DNA from: Deltaproteobacteria bacterium
GTDB lineage: Bacteria > Myxococcota_A > Polyangia > Haliangiales > Haliangiaceae
Direction of reading: 5' to 3'
Assembly: GCA_020630875.1 (NCBI GenBank)
Contig: JAHDIH010000003.1
Span: 496,446 to 560,445, forward strand
DNA length: 64,000 nucleotides
The translations under genes were made by a program, and so were the position numbers. The notes under the pieces are model-generated. The model was not told where the DNA came from. It was given only the letters and a program-made list of their open reading frames with translations, and made no database searches. Shown here piece after piece: positions 33,939-43,254 of this stretch; position 1 is the stretch's first letter; every line of letters begins with the position of its first letter.

Positions 33939-34502
33939 TCAGGACGTTCTCTCCTCATAGTGAGGCCAACAAACTGGTGCATAATTTTCATCACCTAGCG
34001 CAACTTGCGGTCCTGAAGTAAGTCCTTTTCCATTCTCACCGTAACGTAAGTTAAATACCGCCTTACGATTGCAAAACTGGCATGTCACCTTAACCTCTTC
34101 AATTCGATCGGCTAATTCAAGCAGTCTCTTCGAGCCCGGAAAAAGCTTCGTTTGAAAATCAGTTCTCAGACCGTAACATATGACAGGTACGCCAGGAGCA
34201 AAAGTAATACGCCGTAGCATCTCTATGTGCGCGGGTTGCAGGAACTGAGCCTCGTCGACCAATATACAGTGAACGTCAGCGTAGTGCTCGGGTAAGATCT
34301 CACTCTCTGCGTCGATAAGGACATCCGCCGACTGTGAAATTCCAGCGCGTGACGCAATCTCCACTTCTCCAAACCGGGTATCCAGTTTTGGTTTCAACAG
34401 TTTCACGACTTTTCCTTGCTTACGATAATTATGGGCCACCGCCAACAAATTCAAGGTTTTAGCACTATCCATTGTCCCGTACCGAAAGTAGAGCTTTGCC
34501 AT
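33939..34502 (-). CDS. tdk: Thymidine kinase (type II)
   Basis: 187 residues, typical. Phosphorylates thymidine to dTMP in the salvage pathway. The N-terminal P-loop region is short and unusual: YFRYGTMDSAKT instead of the common GxMxSGKT. The Gly before Ser-Lys is changed to Asp-Ser-Ala-Lys, but the Lys and Thr remain. DEAQF (catalytic Glu in ILVDEAQFL), YGLRTDF, a zinc site with CQFC and CWPHY, and the thymidine loop VALGDENYAPV are present. Single gene, convergent with the lipoprotein gene on one side. Confidence 0.95.
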   Translation of the reverse strand: MAKLYFRYGTMDSAKTLNLLAVAHNYRKQGKVVKLLKPKLDTRFGEVEIASRAGISQSADVLIDAESEILPEHYADVHCILVDEAQFLQPAHIEMLRRITFAPGVPVICYGLRTDFQTKLFPGSKRLLELADRIEEVKVTCQFCNRKAVFNLRYGENGKGLTSGPQVALGDENYAPVCWPHYEERTS

Positions 34503-34637
34503 ACGTCCCTATACCCAAAAATGCGTTCTAACGAACAGTACTTTTGAGGAGAAATGAACGGTCAATTACAGAAACGGACCGCCAAAGTTTTCACAGTGTG
34601 GTTATTTTTCACCGATCAGAAACCTTTAAACAACGAA

Positions 34638-34666
34638 TTGAGGGACCTGACGGGGTGGCATATTAT
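34638..34666 (+). promoter_or_regulatory. Sigma-70-type promoter for the small lipoprotein gene
   Basis: TTGAGG (34638-34643) and TATTAT (34661-34666) are separated by exactly 17 bases. Transcription should start near 34672, leaving a leader of about a dozen bases before ATG 34685. Good agreement with the consensus at both boxes. Confidence 0.62.
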
Positions 34667-34684
34667 TTGCTACCATTGGGTCTC

Positions 34685-35080
34685 ATGATGACAAAACTTC
34701 TATTGTTAACCTCACTTTTTGCCTCTGGTTGCATTATTTACGACGATAACGATGGATTCGAAGACGTAACGCCTGTGGTGACCTTAAACAGAGCGTTTGA
34801 TGTATTCGATGGCGGTTCTTATATCGTTGACGCCAACTTTGGAGACATTGAACTAGACTTTGCATGGCAAGACTTTGATGGGTTTGAGCCATTCTTTGAT
34901 CAAGCGTTTACCGTCACCGTTGACTGTTCGTTTGATTGCTACCAAGTCCACTCGCTACTAGGCGCTGGTACGGTAATCGTGAACATTCCAGATTACGACT
35001 TCGAAACAGACATCTCTGTTTACAATGAAGATACGGGATTCGACTACTACTATAATATCGAACTATTGCCTCGTTACTAA
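34685..35080 (+). CDS. Small acidic predicted lipoprotein, 131 aa
   Basis: From ATG 34685 the protein begins MMTKLLLLTSLFASGC, a clear lipoprotein signal. The mature part is very acidic and aromatic (IYDDNDGFEDVTP, DIELDFAWQDFDGFEPFFDQ) and probably all beta, with two close Cys (CSFDC). No known domain. A longer frame exists upstream to 34544, but the promoter at 34638-34666 lies inside it, so the short form is preferred. Its end overlaps the convergent transglycosylase gene by 4 bases. Confidence 0.72.
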   Translation: MMTKLLLLTSLFASGCIIYDDNDGFEDVTPVVTLNRAFDVFDGGSYIVDANFGDIELDFAWQDFDGFEPFFDQAFTVTVDCSFDCYQVHSLLGAGTVIVNIPDYDFETDISVYNEDTGFDYYYNIELLPRY

Positions 35081-37467
35081 TACAGCGAGGAAGGGATGTT
35101 GTTACGAACAATCGGAATCTTGTTTTCGTACAGGTAACTGTAAGCAAAAAAGCTTGAAAGCACTCTTTTGGAATAGTTTCGTGGTTGGTCGACTTTTACT
35201 TCTTCCAACCATTCGTCAGCGTCAAGATGTCCCCTCTTTCGTAACCAACGACCGACTGCTCCCTCTCCTGCGTTATAGGATGGTGGAATCAAAAGCAGTC
35301 GGTTGTTCCATTTTCTGAACAAGAACGCCAAGAAGTTAGAGCCAACGGTTACGTTTTTGACAGCATTTTGCATGTTGGGTCTGAAATTCTTTTTGTTGAT
35401 TGTCACCCCAGTCCCTTTAGAGAAACGTGATGCGGTTGAAAAAATCATTTGCGTAAGACCAATGGCATTGGCGTACGATTCCATTTTAGGGTTGAAGGCG
35501 CTCTCCTCTCGCATGATTCCCATCAACATTGCCTTCGGGATGTTACGTTTCTTTCCCCACTTCGTCATTAGGTCCCCGTAAGCGTTCGGATACGCGATTT
35601 CCCATCGCGTTCGCCAATTGCCTGCAGGCCAGTGTTTTTTGTAGTCAAGAATATGCCATCGGGTCATCCAATGACTGCTGCTGTAACTACCAATGAGATG
35701 ATAAAGATACGCCATGGCCCACACATCTTGCTTCTTACCGTTGTCGGTTATCTCACTTCGTCCCGCCGGTGGAATCATGCCCAGCTCTCTAAATTCCGCT
35801 TCTGCGCGGCTAAACAAACCAAGCTTCATGTACTCCACAGCACTTGCAAAGCCGGGGGTCGAGAACTGAGGACGAGAAACCTGACTCAAAATAAAATCGG
35901 GAGTAGCCTTTGCCGTTTTCAGATCTTTTTTGATCTGTTGAAATCGTCTTGTATCGATTTCTCGCACGCGACTAAATGCAAGAAGAGAATAGTACGAGAG
36001 TGGGTATTTTCGAATAGCCTCTTCGTACAGGTCCAACGCCTTGCCGTCCTTGCCTTGAATCGCATGGACCCGAGCAAGCCAATATTGCGGCTGGCCTTCA
36101 GCCCAATAGTTTTTGTCGTGAGGCATAACCGCTATTTGTTTTTCCCATGCCTTTTTAGCTTTCGAATAGTTCCGAGCTTTGTATTCAAGCCAACCTACCC
36201 GCCACAACGCTTCTGCTCTCATATCGCCGTCGGGGTAGTCGGTGGGGATGCTGGACAGTAGTGATTTTACTTTTTTTAGATTACCTTGTTTCTCATACAC
36301 TTCAGCGGCTCTCAGTCGAGCATCATCTCGATACGTATGATTAGGATCTTCCGTTTCAGCGATTCTAAACTGTGCAATCGCTTCCTTGTAGTAGCCGTTG
36401 TAGGCGTTGGAACGTCCAGCTTGATACGCGGACTTGACGGTAAGATTTTTGTTGCCAGCTTTGCGGCATAGTTTTACAGCTTGATCAAATATTGGCGCAG
36501 AACGCTTCCTGTTTCTATTTTTGAAAATGCTGCTCGCATGATGATAAGCAGCTACGCAATGACTTTCGCTAGTCAACCCAGCGGCCTTTCGAGCGGCACT
36601 GAAGTCCGCCTCTGATAATGGATTCCGCATGGCCTTGAAATAGACCATCCCTCTGGTGATCAGCTCATCAGCTGTCGGCGGCTTGCGTCGGGGAGCCAAT
36701 TTATCGAGTCTTTCCTTCGCATGTTTTGCCCAAGAAGAAAGTGGGGATTCAAAATAGACTTGCCGGTACAGAGCCACCGCTTCCGGCCTTTTACCTTGTC
36801 CTTCTTTACCTCTAGCGAGCCGATACTTCGCTTCCGTTTTTCTTAAAGACTGCCCCGAGGAGAAATAGTTTTCGTAGACAGCTACCATAGCATCCCGCTT
36901 TCCCGCGGTTCGCTCAATGTCTGCAAGTAACAGCTGACTCTCCGCGTAGCCTACAGAAGACGCAGGAACCAGCGAAGCGAGCTGACGCGCCTTTGCGTAA
37001 CGTTTGGTATAGAAGTAGGCGCGAGCTGCGTAGTAGTTGAAGTAGTCCGCCGCCAAAGGAATTTCTTTTGCCGCTTTCTCAAGCCTTGGCGCGGAGTCGC
37101 TGTGAGCCCCAGAGAACGTTGCTGAGAGTGCGGACAGCCCTTGAGCTCGGACTGCGACGTCTTTTGAAACGCCTTTGTGCGTTTTTCCAAATGCTACTTT
37201 CGCTGCTGACCAGTCTTTTGCAGCAAACCGTTCCGAAGCTTTTTCGTATGGCGTTCCCAAAAAGTAGGACTTAACAAGTTTGGGCGTCAGCGAAATAGCG
37301 TTAGATGCAACTGTCGCAGTAGCGGTCATTGGAGCAGCATTACTCGTAGCACTAGTAACCGATGGTTTTGTCATTGCAAGCTTTGCGTCAGCGGAAGCGA
37401 CATTGGGTTTGCCGCCATCAACGCTTGAGCAGGCAAAAAGAAATACAGAAATTAGTGCTCTGGGCAT
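35077..37467 (-). CDS. Lytic murein transglycosylase (Slt70-like, TPR + SLT domain)
   Basis: 796 residues, longer than E. coli Slt70 (about 645). A lipoprotein-type signal (ALISVFLFAC) is followed by a long superhelix of TPR-like units (about 100-600). The C-terminal SLT domain has catalytic Glu in GIMREESAFNPK, the ANAIGLTQMIFSTA segment and PSYNAGEGAVGRWL. It cleaves peptidoglycan between MurNAc and GlcNAc to form 1,6-anhydro ends in the periplasm. The extra N-terminal Ala/Thr-rich stretch may be a linker from the outer membrane. Upstream neighbour is the FHA-GGDEF gene, 39 bases away on the same strand. Confidence 0.94.
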   Translation of the reverse strand: MPRALISVFLFACSSVDGGKPNVASADAKLAMTKPSVTSATSNAAPMTATATVASNAISLTPKLVKSYFLGTPYEKASERFAAKDWSAAKVAFGKTHKGVSKDVAVRAQGLSALSATFSGAHSDSAPRLEKAAKEIPLAADYFNYYAARAYFYTKRYAKARQLASLVPASSVGYAESQLLLADIERTAGKRDAMVAVYENYFSSGQSLRKTEAKYRLARGKEGQGKRPEAVALYRQVYFESPLSSWAKHAKERLDKLAPRRKPPTADELITRGMVYFKAMRNPLSEADFSAARKAAGLTSESHCVAAYHHASSIFKNRNRKRSAPIFDQAVKLCRKAGNKNLTVKSAYQAGRSNAYNGYYKEAIAQFRIAETEDPNHTYRDDARLRAAEVYEKQGNLKKVKSLLSSIPTDYPDGDMRAEALWRVGWLEYKARNYSKAKKAWEKQIAVMPHDKNYWAEGQPQYWLARVHAIQGKDGKALDLYEEAIRKYPLSYYSLLAFSRVREIDTRRFQQIKKDLKTAKATPDFILSQVSRPQFSTPGFASAVEYMKLGLFSRAEAEFRELGMIPPAGRSEITDNGKKQDVWAMAYLYHLIGSYSSSHWMTRWHILDYKKHWPAGNWRTRWEIAYPNAYGDLMTKWGKKRNIPKAMLMGIMREESAFNPKMESYANAIGLTQMIFSTASRFSKGTGVTINKKNFRPNMQNAVKNVTVGSNFLAFLFRKWNNRLLLIPPSYNAGEGAVGRWLRKRGHLDADEWLEEVKVDQPRNYSKRVLSSFFAYSYLYENKIPIVRNNIPSSLY

Positions 37468-37506
37468 TCTGCAGATTAGCAGCCGCAGATATGTAGGGCA
37501 ACTTTT

Positions 37507-38400
37507 CTAAGCTGCGGTAATGCGGTTTCGCCCCGCGTGTTTTGACTTGTACAGAGCTTTGTCGGCAGCGGCAATCATCGCTTGCGTTTCGTAAACATCC
37601 AACTCCGGAAGCGTCGCCAATCCGATAGAAGACGTGACTGGTATTTTTATTCCATCGTATTCAATATCCATGGCTTCAATCAGGCCACGAAGTCGTTCGC
37701 CCAAGACTAATGCATCTGCTTTGGAAATTGAGCGACACGCAAGAGCGAATTCTTCTCCCCCATAGCGAGCGAAGACGTCTTCTTTCCTTAGTGTTTCAAT
37801 CAGAGTCTGCGAAAAAACCTGCAATACTTTGTCGCCAGCCAGATGACCATGGGTATCGTTTACGGCTTTGAAGTGATCTAAGTCGAACAAGAACAGTGAA
37901 AATGGCGAGCCATGCCGGTGAGCGAACTTAATCTCACTGTCCATTCTTTCTAGGAAGTACTTTTTGTTGAACGCGCCGGTTAGGGAATCTTTTAGCGCAG
38001 AGTCGAACAAACTTTGTTGGAACTGTTCGTCCAGATCGTCGTGATAAGTGAATTTCAAAATCGTGGTTCGGCCGATTTGAATCTTATCTCCGTCCGTCAA
38101 AACTTTGTTATCCACCCGCAGACCATTGCAGAAGGTTCCGTTGCTAGAGCCCATGTCTTTGAGCATCACATCCGAACCGTCTAATACGACCTGCGCATGA
38201 TTGCGAGAAACGCCATCGTCGAACAGCCGAATGGGAACGTCGCTACCACGGCCGAGAATCAACCCATCGGGCGTCACCTGGTACATCTCTCCGACGTTGT
38301 TACCGGCAATAACGATTAAAAACGCTTGATCGCGTTTACGAGCCGGCTTTGCGATCTCGGACTTTGAAGTTAGCCGAGTTGCATCATCCCAATCAGACAT
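37507..38400 (-). CDS. FHA-domain diguanylate cyclase
   Basis: 297 residues. An N-terminal FHA phosphothreonine-binding domain (about 28-115: LILGRGSDVPIRL, VSRNHAQV, SSNGTFCNG) is followed by a GGDEF domain with active site RYGGEEF and an intact inhibitory RxxD site (RKED) five residues upstream. It should make cyclic di-GMP, with output controlled by binding to a phosphorylated partner, probably a Ser/Thr kinase substrate. Such FHA-GGDEF proteins are common in Myxococcota. The PP2C phosphatase in this window could act on the same phosphosignalling network. Cytoplasmic. Confidence 0.95.
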   Translation of the reverse strand: MSDWDDATRLTSKSEIAKPARKRDQAFLIVIAGNNVGEMYQVTPDGLILGRGSDVPIRLFDDGVSRNHAQVVLDGSDVMLKDMGSSNGTFCNGLRVDNKVLTDGDKIQIGRTTILKFTYHDDLDEQFQQSLFDSALKDSLTGAFNKKYFLERMDSEIKFAHRHGSPFSLFLFDLDHFKAVNDTHGHLAGDKVLQVFSQTLIETLRKEDVFARYGGEEFALACRSISKADALVLGERLRGLIEAMDIEYDGIKIPVTSSIGLATLPELDVYETQAMIAAADKALYKSKHAGRNRITAA

Positions 38401-38446
38401 TCTATCTATTTTACTGCAAATCGATCGAACAGGTCAACGAACCAAC

Positions 38447-39208
38447 TCAAGATCCAACAAGCCATTCACAAAAAGCCCGCAGCCTGGGAGTAGTACTCCC
38501 ACCTACCTCTAGCAGAGCTAGTGCGGAAGTGGACCACTTCTGCAATCGGGTTCTCGCTAGCTCAACTTGTTCGTTATCCAGGATATCGTCCCTGTATTGG
38601 AATGCTACACCAACTCTAGTGCCAAACGCTTTGAAGTTTCCTGCGACCTCAGGCGCGGCTCCGCCCTGCACGGCGCCGACCAAACAACTAAACTCAAACA
38701 ACGCCCCAGTTTTATGTCTATGAATTTCGTCTAAGTCAGCCGGCTCACCGTTCAAATTCAAGTCCAACATCTGTCCCAAAATAAGACGCTTTCCACCGGC
38801 ACTCTGGGCGAGCTCTTTTGCAAACGGTGGTGGTACGATCTCGAAGGCCGCGGTCAGGAGCGCATCTCCTACCAAGATTGCGGTTGGCTGATCAAATTTG
38901 ACGTGTACGGTCGGTTTTCCCCGACGCATCGCATCGTCGTCCATCGCGGGCAAATCGTCATGAACCAGAGAGTACGCATGAACCAGTTCAATTGCGGTGG
39001 CGGCACGTATCGCATCGGAAGCATCCCCTCCAACGTCTTCGCAAGCAGCTAAGCAAAGAAGCGGCCTTAGTCGTTTTCCCCCTCCCAATACGGCATAGCG
39101 GCACGCTTCGGCGAGACGCCCCTTGCGCCCCAGCGTCTCTAAAAGTACCGACTCTAGGCTTTGTTCAACCTCAGTCGCCTTTTCCTTTTGATAATCCAGC
39201 CATTTCAT
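38447..39208 (-). CDS. ispA: Polyprenyl synthetase (farnesyl/geranyl diphosphate synthase type)
   Basis: 253 residues, somewhat short for IspA (about 300). The first Asp-rich motif is DDLPAMDDD and the second is RDDILD; the GGGKRLRPLL segment binds isopentenyl diphosphate. It condenses allylic diphosphates with isopentenyl diphosphate in isoprenoid synthesis. The ATG overlaps the stop of xseB as ATGA, the usual xseB-ispA order. No dxs gene follows. The product chain length is not certain. Confidence 0.9.
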   Translation of the reverse strand: MKWLDYQKEKATEVEQSLESVLLETLGRKGRLAEACRYAVLGGGKRLRPLLCLAACEDVGGDASDAIRAATAIELVHAYSLVHDDLPAMDDDAMRRGKPTVHVKFDQPTAILVGDALLTAAFEIVPPPFAKELAQSAGGKRLILGQMLDLNLNGEPADLDEIHRHKTGALFEFSCLVGAVQGGAAPEVAGNFKAFGTRVGVAFQYRDDILDNEQVELARTRLQKWSTSALALLEVGGSTTPRLRAFCEWLVGS

Positions 39209-39426
39209 TGACTGCTTAGCGGCTTCGTCTTCCCACTCTCCATAAGCTCTTCAACTTTGGCTTCCGCATTCTCTAAAAGTAGATGCCCCTGCTTAGCAAG
39301 GCCGATCCCTTTCTCGTAGGCTTTTAGCGACTCCTCAAGCGACAAGTTTCCGGCTTCAAGTTTTTCTACAACCCCTTCTAATGACTTGAGAAGTTCGTCA
39401 AATGATGGCGTTTTGTCTGCACTCAC
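39205..39426 (-). CDS. xseB: Exodeoxyribonuclease VII small subunit
   Basis: 73 residues, typical. The pattern FDELLKSLEGVVEKLEAGNLSLEESLKAYEKGIGLAK matches the two-helix XseB family. It pairs with XseA, not in the window, to degrade single-stranded DNA. GTG start at 39426. Coupled to ispA by a 4-base overlap. Confidence 0.95.
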   Translation of the reverse strand: MSADKTPSFDELLKSLEGVVEKLEAGNLSLEESLKAYEKGIGLAKQGHLLLENAEAKVEELMESGKTKPLSSQ

Positions 39427-39495
39427 AGTAGCAGACTACTCTTCGCGCAAGTAGTCGTCAAACTCGTAATTGAAAACCACCTACTACGCTAACCG

Positions 39496-39523
39496 TTGAC
39501 ATTTCAAGCATTTGCTGTATTTT
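39496..39523 (+). promoter_or_regulatory. Promoter of fur, possibly giving a leaderless mRNA
   Basis: TTGACA (39496-39501), 16-base spacer, TATTTT (39518-39523). A start 7 bases downstream of the -10 falls at or next to the ATG at 39531, so the mRNA may have no leader. A GATAAC directly before the ATG resembles part of a Fur box, but one unit is not convincing. Confidence 0.55.
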
Positions 39524-39530
39524 TGATAAC

Positions 39531-39992
39531 ATGACGAGCGAAGTACGTTCTTACGAAGAACTCGGTCTCATGTGGAAAGAGTACCTTCGGGTTAAGGGCC
39601 TCAACACCACGCAACAACGAGATTGTATCGTGGAGTCGTTCCTGCGGACTACAGGCCACGTATCTGTAGACGATCTGTTGCTTCGCGTAAAAAAACAAAA
39701 CCCCAAAATAGGCTACGCCACTGTTTATCGTACGCTTAAGCTGCTGGCCGAATCAGGAATTGCAGACGCAAGACAATTCAAAGACGGACAAACAGTTTAC
39801 GAAATCAAAGGCGCCCACCACGACCATTTAATTTGCACCGAATGCGGACTGATCGTCGAGTTTGAAGATGACGAAATAGAAGTAATGCAAGACAACATTG
39901 CAAAGCTGCATAAGTTCGTACTTACGAGTCATCGTCATGAACTTTATGGTTTATGCGAAACATGTCAGTCAAAAAACGGGGGGCAAAGATGA
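39531..39992 (+). CDS. fur: Ferric uptake regulator family protein (Fur)
   Basis: 153 residues. The winged helix ([31 protein letters not shown]) is followed by the metal domain with [16 protein letters not shown], the usual Fur-type regulatory His/Glu set, and two Cys pairs (CTEC, CETC) for structural zinc. It probably represses iron-uptake genes with Fe2+ as corepressor. PerR or Zur identity cannot be excluded from motifs. It overlaps the next gene by four bases (ATGA). Confidence 0.93.
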   Translation: MTSEVRSYEELGLMWKEYLRVKGLNTTQQRDCIVESFLRTTGHVSVDDLLLRVKKQNPKIGYATVYRTLKLLAESGIADARQFKDGQTVYEIKGAHHDHLICTECGLIVEFEDDEIEVMQDNIAKLHKFVLTSHRHELYGLCETCQSKNGGQR

Positions 39993-40501
39993 TTCGCCTT
40001 TTGCTTTTCGTGGCGTTAGCTCAAGCGGGATGTAAATCATCTCCCAAAGGAATATTGGGTGTGGAACCTTGGCTCGTTGGAAAAAGCACTCTGGATGAAA
40101 CCAGAGGCAAAGGCGTGTGTACGGAAGAAAAACAGGGAAGCGCGCCCAAGCCGATTTTTCGCTGCGTCATGCTCAATGCCACCAGATTTGGCGTAAACGA
40201 ACCATTTAAAGGCTTCAAAGCGCAGACTCAACTGACGTTCCATGGTTCCAAAGCGGACACCCCCCTGGCAGAACTTCAATTAAGCGTTTTGCAGTGCGAC
40301 CAGGCGCAAATGGAATCGTGGATTACGGATGTTTTTGGCGACCCCATTGCGAGTAGAGCTGACGGTAAAACAAGAATGCAATGGACAAGTGGTGATGCTC
40401 ATATTCAACTCTACATGGGAGAGTCGGAGTGCATTTTGAACTTTGTCCACAAAAGCGATGAGTTTCGCATTAAGCAACTCAAAAGTGCCATGGCACGTTA
40501 G
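39989..40501 (+). CDS. Predicted lipoprotein, 170 aa, coupled to fur
   Basis: ATG 39989 overlaps the fur stop as ATGA, is preceded by a run of G (GGGGGGCAAAG) that can pair with rRNA, and gives a lipoprotein signal ([14 protein letters not shown]). A frame start 12 codons upstream is less likely. The mature part is mixed alpha/beta with about six Cys. The segment [12 protein letters not shown] closes it. No known domain. Co-transcription with fur suggests, but does not show, iron or stress control. Its end overlaps convergent yceI by 4 bases. Confidence 0.75.
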   Translation: MIRLLLFVALAQAGCKSSPKGILGVEPWLVGKSTLDETRGKGVCTEEKQGSAPKPIFRCVMLNATRFGVNEPFKGFKAQTQLTFHGSKADTPLAELQLSVLQCDQAQMESWITDVFGDPIASRADGKTRMQWTSGDAHIQLYMGESECILNFVHKSDEFRIKQLKSAMAR

Positions 40502-41007
40502 TTCGATTCAGCGTTGGCGTGCAATGAAACGACGACCGACACTTCGTCTTCTACTTTCATACCAAGAAATCCAGGTGGCGTAATTCCAACATCACGAACG
40601 TTGAGTATAAAACGACAGGTAACTGCAATATGCTGCTCTGTAATTGTCCCTTCGCCCTCTAGCGAAACTTGTGCACGCTGACCGTTCCACACTATTGCGC
40701 CCATCCCTTCAGCAGCAACATTCCCCCCTGCCTCTTGATTCGCAACGGAAAGGCTCAAGAGTTCAAAGGATGCAGTTTGTGGTTTTCCCAGTCCCATCTC
40801 CTTTTTTAGATGTCGATTTTTTAGCCACGATCCCGCATCAAAGCTGCTCATTTCAACGTTTACATTTGCCTTGGCGCTGCTTAACTCAGGCACGTCCACA
40901 TCAACGCTCCCGGTCAACTGGTCCCATACGGTAGTGGTATCGTGAAGCGACGACTTTGCGGTCACGCGCATACGCGACTGGTGTCTATCTACTTTGAACG
41001 TAGCCAT
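40498..41007 (-). CDS. YceI-family lipid-binding-like protein, no signal peptide
   Basis: 169 residues. YceI fold: the N-terminal FKVDRHQSRMRVTAKSSLHDTTTVWDQLTGSVDVD is typical, with SFDAGSWLKNRHLK and the beta strands near the end. Many family members are periplasmic polyisoprenoid-binding proteins, but this one has no signal peptide. ATG 41007 overlaps the phosphatase stop (TGATG); a GTG just upstream is possible. The role in the cytoplasm is unclear. Confidence 0.88.
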   Translation of the reverse strand: MATFKVDRHQSRMRVTAKSSLHDTTTVWDQLTGSVDVDVPELSSAKANVNVEMSSFDAGSWLKNRHLKKEMGLGKPQTASFELLSLSVANQEAGGNVAAEGMGAIVWNGQRAQVSLEGEGTITEQHIAVTCRFILNVRDVGITPPGFLGMKVEDEVSVVVSLHANAESN

Positions 41008-41768
41008 CACTCACACTGAATAATGAGCGACGTAATATTGTCGGTACCACCGTTGCGGTTTGCAGCATCCACCAAACTGGCAACGCATTCTTTCAGCGTC
41101 GCCGCCTCATCCACAATTTGCAGTATTTGAGGATCGGATATCATTCCGCTTAAGCCATCGGAGCAAAGCAAATAGTGGTCTCCGGGAAGAATTTTGTGCG
41201 CCCTAATGTCCACTTGAACCGTCTCACGCATTCCAAGCGCCCTCGTAATGACGTTTTTGTGAGGAAAGTTTCGCTCCTCTTCCTCAGTCATGTCTGGCTT
41301 TGCTTCTTTGTAATCTTCTAGCAACGAGTGATCGCGAGTAAGTTGCTCAATATTGCCATCGCGCATTCGGTACACTCTGCTATCGCCAACGTGCCCCACA
41401 TAGATAGTGTCTTTGTCTACTAGCGAAGAAACAATGGTAGTGCCCATTCCTTTGTAGCGCATATCTCGCGCGGCCGTTTCATAGATTCGAAGGTTCGCGA
41501 GCTTCACGCCACAAACCAATCTGTTTTCCACGTAAGAAAGTGTCCTGTCCATCTTGTAGGGCCAGGTCGAATCTTCATCGGCGCTTGTCCGCGCGTAGAA
41601 ATCGTTGATCACCGTCGCCGCCATGCTAGAGGCAACCTCGCCAGAGGCATGACCTCCCATGCCGTCAGCAACAATAAATAACTGTTCCTCTTCTACAAGT
41701 GAGAAATAGTCCTCGTTATGGGTTCGTTTCATCCCAACATCGGTTTTGGCTGCGTAACGGATTTTCAT
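41007..41768 (-). CDS. PP2C-type Ser/Thr protein phosphatase (Stp1-like)
   Basis: 253 residues. Metal and catalytic motifs of bacterial PP2[56 protein letters not shown] and [12 protein letters not shown]. It removes phosphate from Ser/Thr-phosphorylated proteins, usually paired with a PASTA/STPK kinase that is not in this window. Cytoplasmic. Upstream gap of 142 bases to the divergent cinA. Confidence 0.96.
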   Translation of the reverse strand: MKIRYAAKTDVGMKRTHNEDYFSLVEEEQLFIVADGMGGHASGEVASSMAATVINDFYARTSADEDSTWPYKMDRTLSYVENRLVCGVKLANLRIYETAARDMRYKGMGTTIVSSLVDKDTIYVGHVGDSRVYRMRDGNIEQLTRDHSLLEDYKEAKPDMTEEEERNFPHKNVITRALGMRETVQVDIRAHKILPGDHYLLCSDGLSGMISDPQILQIVDEAATLKECVASLVDAANRNGGTDNITSLIIQCE

Positions 41769-41910
41769 GTTATTTTCAAAGTGGTTCCCCCACCCCTAGA
41801 GTAAAATTGTACGAGACGTTCTCCTTTTACGTCAACGCTTCTGCCGACCGATAAATTAAATAACCACCACACTTCCTTACATCGCCCTCTAACCTTGAGT
41901 ACGATGTCGT

Positions 41911-43119
41911 ATGGCGGTTGAGATTATTACCATCGGTGACGAAGTGTGTCGCGGCGATATTGTGGACAGTAACAAGTCACGAATCGCCGATAACCTGACA
42001 AAACTGGGACTACTCGTCCAATGGCACACCTCCTGCCGCGATGTGACCGAAGACATTCGCCAAGCGATAGAGATCGCAACGGCTCGAGCCCAGGTGGTCA
42101 TTTGCACCGGTGGCCTTGGCCCTACCACAGACGATATTACGGTAGACGTCCTTTGTGAGGTTCTCGGCAGTGAATGGAAGTACGACCCTCAAGCCAAAGC
42201 CATCTTAGAGAAACGGTACGAAGCGATCGGTAGAGAGCCTACGGAACTAACGTTACGGCAAGTAAGAATTCCTGCCGTCGCGGCTCCCATCGCAAACCCT
42301 GTAGGAATGGCACCTGGTTCTCAAATGACCATTGGCAACGCGCAGGTATTCTCTTTGCCAGGGGTCCCTCGAGAGCTGGAAGCTATGCTGCCTGAAGTTG
42401 GCGACAAACTCAAAGGCAGCTTCGAACTCTCTGCCATACCAGAGATAACTTATAGGACCTTTGGCGCAACGGAATCCGGGATGGCCAAGCGTCTCTCCAG
42501 TATCGAAAAAAGTAATCCTAATCTTTCGTTCCACTACAGAGCAAGCATTCCCGAAATTTCGCTCCGCATCGCAGGAGAGCAAGTTGCGCTCGATAATGTG
42601 GATGCGGAGATTCGTGAAGCCATCGGAAAATACATCATCACCACAGATCAACGACCGATGGGACAGGTGTTGGGAGAAATCCTGGCAGGAGAAAAAGTGG
42701 CCGTTGCAGAATCCTGTACCGCAGGTCTTCTTGGAGCTCTCTTCACTAAAGCGGGTGGCTCGTCGAAATACTTTGAAGGCGGCGTGATCGCGTATTCCAA
42801 CCAGGTTAAAATTCAACAGCTTTCAGTTTCCGAGAAAACACTGGAGCAGTTTGGGGCGGTTTCTGAGGCCTGTGTGAAAGAAATGGCTCAGGGCGTGAGT
42901 GAAAGGTTTAACACGCCATGGGGACTTTCTATTAGCGGAATCGCGGGACCTAGCGGCGGCACGGAAGAAAAGCCAGTCGGAACCGTTTGGATTGCATGCT
43001 ACGGCAATGGAGAGGTCACTACTCAAAAAATATTCTACCCTCGTTCCAGAGAAAAAATACGATTAGTCGCTTGTTACTCGGCCATGGCGCTACTGATGCG
43101 AAGACTAAAGAGCCGATAA
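41911..43119 (+). CDS. cinA: CinA: competence/damage-inducible protein, NMN deamidase
   Basis: 402 residues. The N-terminal molybdopterin-binding-like domain (EIITIGDEVCRGDIVDSN, TGGLGPTTDD) is joined to the C-terminal PncC domain (VAVAESCTAGLLG, ISGIAGPSGGTEEKPVGTVWIA) that deamidates NMN. It recycles pyridine nucleotides; in several bacteria it is co-regulated with recA. Here it lies upstream of thpR and recA, the common order. No ribosome site is evident at ATG 41911. Confidence 0.95.
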   Translation: MAVEIITIGDEVCRGDIVDSNKSRIADNLTKLGLLVQWHTSCRDVTEDIRQAIEIATARAQVVICTGGLGPTTDDITVDVLCEVLGSEWKYDPQAKAILEKRYEAIGREPTELTLRQVRIPAVAAPIANPVGMAPGSQMTIGNAQVFSLPGVPRELEAMLPEVGDKLKGSFELSAIPEITYRTFGATESGMAKRLSSIEKSNPNLSFHYRASIPEISLRIAGEQVALDNVDAEIREAIGKYIITTDQRPMGQVLGEILAGEKVAVAESCTAGLLGALFTKAGGSSKYFEGGVIAYSNQVKIQQLSVSEKTLEQFGAVSEACVKEMAQGVSERFNTPWGLSISGIAGPSGGTEEKPVGTVWIACYGNGEVTTQKIFYPRSREKIRLVACYSAMALLMRRLKSR

Positions 43120-43254
43120 CCGACAGCTTACACTTGAGCTGTACTCATGCCGAGTTACTCAGGTGGTGCGTGCCGTCGATGAGACTAGAAAAACGTGGCC
43201 ATGTGGTGGACAGAACACCCCCACAAGCTCCCGACTAGTGTACAGTCCTCCAAG

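Noticed and set aside
34554..34688. 44-residue frame preceded by GAGGAG and overlapping the next start as ATGA
   Set aside because: The ribosome site is only two bases from the ATG, the protein looks random, and a good promoter (34638-34666) lies inside it.
35632..36261. 209-residue plus-strand frame
   Set aside because: Antisense to the TPR part of the lytic transglycosylase; no signal or motif.
43123..43142. Hairpin ACAGCT / AGCTGT after cinA
   Set aside because: Only six base pairs with no T-run, so not a convincing terminator.
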